Below, piece after piece: positions 8,855 to 10,434 of a DNA stretch of 10,434 nucleotides. Where the stretch lies: contig WELB01000062.1 of assembly GCA_009602725.1 (NCBI GenBank), positions 179,688-190,121 on the forward strand, read 5' to 3'. Both the position numbers and the translations under genes were made by a program. Every line of letters starts with the position of its first letter. Positions within the stretch are counted from its first letter, which is position 1. Source of the stretch: Spirogloea muscicola (taxonomy: Eukaryota; Streptophyta; Zygnematophyceae; Spirogloeales; Spirogloeaceae). The notes below the pieces were generated by a model that did no database searches, was not told the DNA's origin, and saw only the letters and a program-made list of their open reading frames with translations.

Positions 8855-10354
8855 TCACCATCTCAAGAGTGCAGCCAGCCGGCGGATCTGCCGCACCCTC
8901 TCAAGCGCCTGCGTGCGCTCCTGTCGCTGCAGCCGGAGCGCCACTGCGCTAGCACCCAGGCTGCCATCGGCATTGCTTCCAACGTCGTTGCTGTCGGCTT
9001 CTGCATCTCCTATCTCGGCCAGCAGTGCGTCCACCTCACGAATGAAGTCGATGCGGAGCAGCGGTTCTTCTTCTGCCGGGGGCATCTCCAATGGCCCAAA
9101 GTGCTGGCAAGCACCCAACACGCAAATGTCAGCAAGCAAAATCAGAGTAGCAGGCACACTTTGCAAGTGGGCAGTCTGTATGGACTGAACATTTAATAGG
9201 CTTATCGACTCTAGTGGAAGTGTCGGCAAGCTTTCTTTTGGGGACAGGGAGGCACCAGCAAACTTATCATTAAGAACAACTTGACCAGGTACATGAAGTA
9301 AGGATCCTTCATCAAGAAACCTCACTCAGCTTAGGTTGGGTTTGTGAACCTGGGCGAGGTCAATGCCACCAGGCAGAAGGAGGCCCAGGGCGTCCTCGCG
9401 GACAAATGTGGAGCGCATCGCTGCCTGCACGGCCCTCTGCCAGTCCGCCTCGCCCCCAGAGTCGCTCTCATCGAGCTGCAGCAGCTCGTTGAGAAGGCGT
9501 AGTGCCGGCGTGGCCTGCCTCGACATCATCTCCGCCTGCAGCAAAAGCAGAGCGGCGCAGATAAGCGCCCTCCTAAGCAATGACAAGGTCACTTGCGAGC
9601 GGCCCAGCAGGGTCTCCTGCAACCATTGACTTCAGAGACAGCACCAGGCCTTGACGATGGAGTGCGGTTTAGGGTTTAGGTTTAGGGTAAGGTTGGGGTT
9701 AAGGTTTAAGGAGTTAGGGTCTACGGTTTAGGGTTCAGGGTTTAGGGGGCAGCACACCTTGATGCGGCGGTGGAGGAGGTCGAGCGCCTGCATTGCTGCC
9801 CGATCATCCTGCCCCCGCCATAAAGCACGGTCTTCAGTAAATCACACATGAAAAGCTAGAAAAGCGAGTGTGATACTGTGGTAGTGTGAAGCTGCACTTC
9901 AGCATTGGGCACGGCAACAGCGGCGTCGCCGGATTGGGGTTTGGGCCCACGTCCTGGCTCGCGAGCTCGAGGCGGCTCTGGATGGCCAGCAGCATGAGAG
10001 GCGTCAGCCGGCCCTCCTCGCCTAGCTCCACGATCCTCTGCACACAACGGTGCACCGGCTTCATTACGAAATATTTCTTCATAGTCCTTGATGAGAAGCA
10101 GACTCAAACACGAGTTCCTGAATTGAGGTGGAGGCATCCTTAATTGCGACGCCAGAGCCACGAGGGGTGAAGGCTGGGCTTGCGCTGCGCACATCTTCCA
10201 CGGCCTCGCCGGACAGGATGAGGTCGGCAATGAGCCGGCGCGCAGCAAGGACGTCCGCCTCGGAGTGGGCTGACAGCAGCGCCAGTGCAGATTGATAGCC
10301 GGCCACCTGGCGGGCCTCGCCATCCTCCTCCTGCCGCCGCAGCTGGTCGTACTC
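8855..10354 (-). CDS. Unrecognised helical protein, 3' part (five exons, 5'-partial)
   Basis: Minus-strand exons in transcription order: 10354-10112, 10037-9951, 9808-9758, 9616-9350 and 9103-8855 (stop TGA). Together they encode 298 residues. Every junction is phase 0 and every acceptor is CAG. An in-frame TGA lies upstream of 10354, after the window's proximal bases are read, so the first listed exon is internal and the N terminus is beyond the window edge. The protein is rich in Leu, Ala, Arg, Glu and Gln, with repeated amphipathic-helix stretches (VAGYQSALALLSAHSEADV, RIVELGEEGRLTPLMLLA, AAMQALDLLHRRIK, TPALRLLNELLQLD). It ends in a basic, probably coiled region (LQRQERTQALERVRQIRRL). That suggests an alpha-solenoid-like or all-helical fold. 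No catalytic motif or membrane segment is clear. I do not recognise the family. The first exon's donor (CTC|GTGTTT) is weak and may be misplaced. Confidence 0.65.
9666..9749 (-). repeat. Telomere-like block (TTTAGGG on plus; CCCTAAA on the sense minus strand) in intron 3 of the minus-strand gene
   Basis: The longest of three such blocks, about 84 bp. It starts with three near-perfect TTTAGGG units, passes through degenerate ones (taaggttgggg, ttaaggtttaagg, ttagggtcta), and ends with more TTTAGGG-like units. It lies inside the intron between the exons at 9808-9758 and 9616-9350, whose coding continuity is good. It is therefore interstitial and not a chromosome end. Confidence 0.9.
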
Positions 10355-10421
10355 CTGAGGCAGCGCATTGTTGGCAGGAAGTCAGACTCGCTCCGTCAGG
10401 TATGAAGCTGAAGTTTCCCTT

Positions 10422-10434
10422 GGGGGGGGGGGGG
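10422..10434. repeat. Terminal poly-G run
   Basis: Thirteen consecutive G at the very end of the window. In GC-rich genomes long homopolymer G runs are common sites of assembly breaks or of artefactual extension. No coding sense can be given to it. Confidence 0.8.

Noticed and set aside
8396-9188. Long plus frame 8442-9188 and minus frame 8851-8396
   Set aside because: The plus frame only borrows the STT3 terminal exon region out of phase and then runs antisense to the last exon of the minus-strand gene. The translations are Ser/Arg-rich and show no motif.
9666-9749. True chromosome end or telomere
   Set aside because: Coding exons of one gene continue on both sides in phase and the repeats are degenerate, so the block is interstitial.
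1-10434. Prokaryotic-type systems: CRISPR array, operon, toxin-antitoxin, phage or insertion sequence
   Set aside because: The window is intron-rich nuclear eukaryotic DNA. No regularly spaced repeats, terminal inverted repeats, transposase or reverse-transcriptase motifs were seen.

Overview
The window looks like nuclear DNA from a green alga, probably a chlorophyte and perhaps trebouxiophyte-like. The grounds are GC-rich exons broken by many short spliceosomal introns, plant-type TTTAGGG/CCCTAAA repeats, a proline-rich extracellular-matrix type protein, and a plant/animal-type oligosaccharyltransferase catalytic subunit. The organism assignment is inference. All gene models were assembled by hand from reading frame, splice-site and family motifs, and no transcript evidence was available.

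Layout. (1) Positions 1-2407, plus strand, 5'-truncated: a gene for a secreted or wall-associated protein with a hydroxyproline-rich-glycoprotein-like (FVPP...) region, an eight-cysteine module, and a C-terminal F5/8-type C (discoidin/fucolectin-like) domain. It has six exons in the window. (2) Positions 2408-3764: mostly non-coding, with a weak minus-strand coding candidate at 3188-3487 and a degenerate CCCTAAA block at 3538-3595. (3) Positions 3765-8578, plus strand: an essentially complete 13-exon STT3 gene (ER oligosaccharyltransferase catalytic subunit, about 733 aa). All major catalytic motifs are intact. The only defect is an ambiguous base (N, position 3797), where the reading frame breaks by one base near the N terminus. 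(4) Positions 8579-8854: convergent intergenic region. (5) Positions 10354-8855, minus strand, 5'-truncated: the last five exons of an unrecognised helical protein, with all four introns in phase 0. The window ends in a run of 13 G.

Functional links. STT3 transfers the lipid-linked glycan to Asn-X-Ser/Thr sites on proteins entering the ER. The upstream secreted protein carries five such sequons and could be one of many clients, but nothing shows a specific link. The minus-strand gene has no visible relation to either.

Points most worth a second look. Three telomere-like blocks (intron, upstream region, intron) all put the C-rich CCCTAAA strand on the sense strand of the gene concerned. Two introns use GC-AG borders. 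One of these, inside STT3, is 216 nt long, in frame and free of stops, so its retention would add 72 residues right after the SVSEHQP catalytic region.
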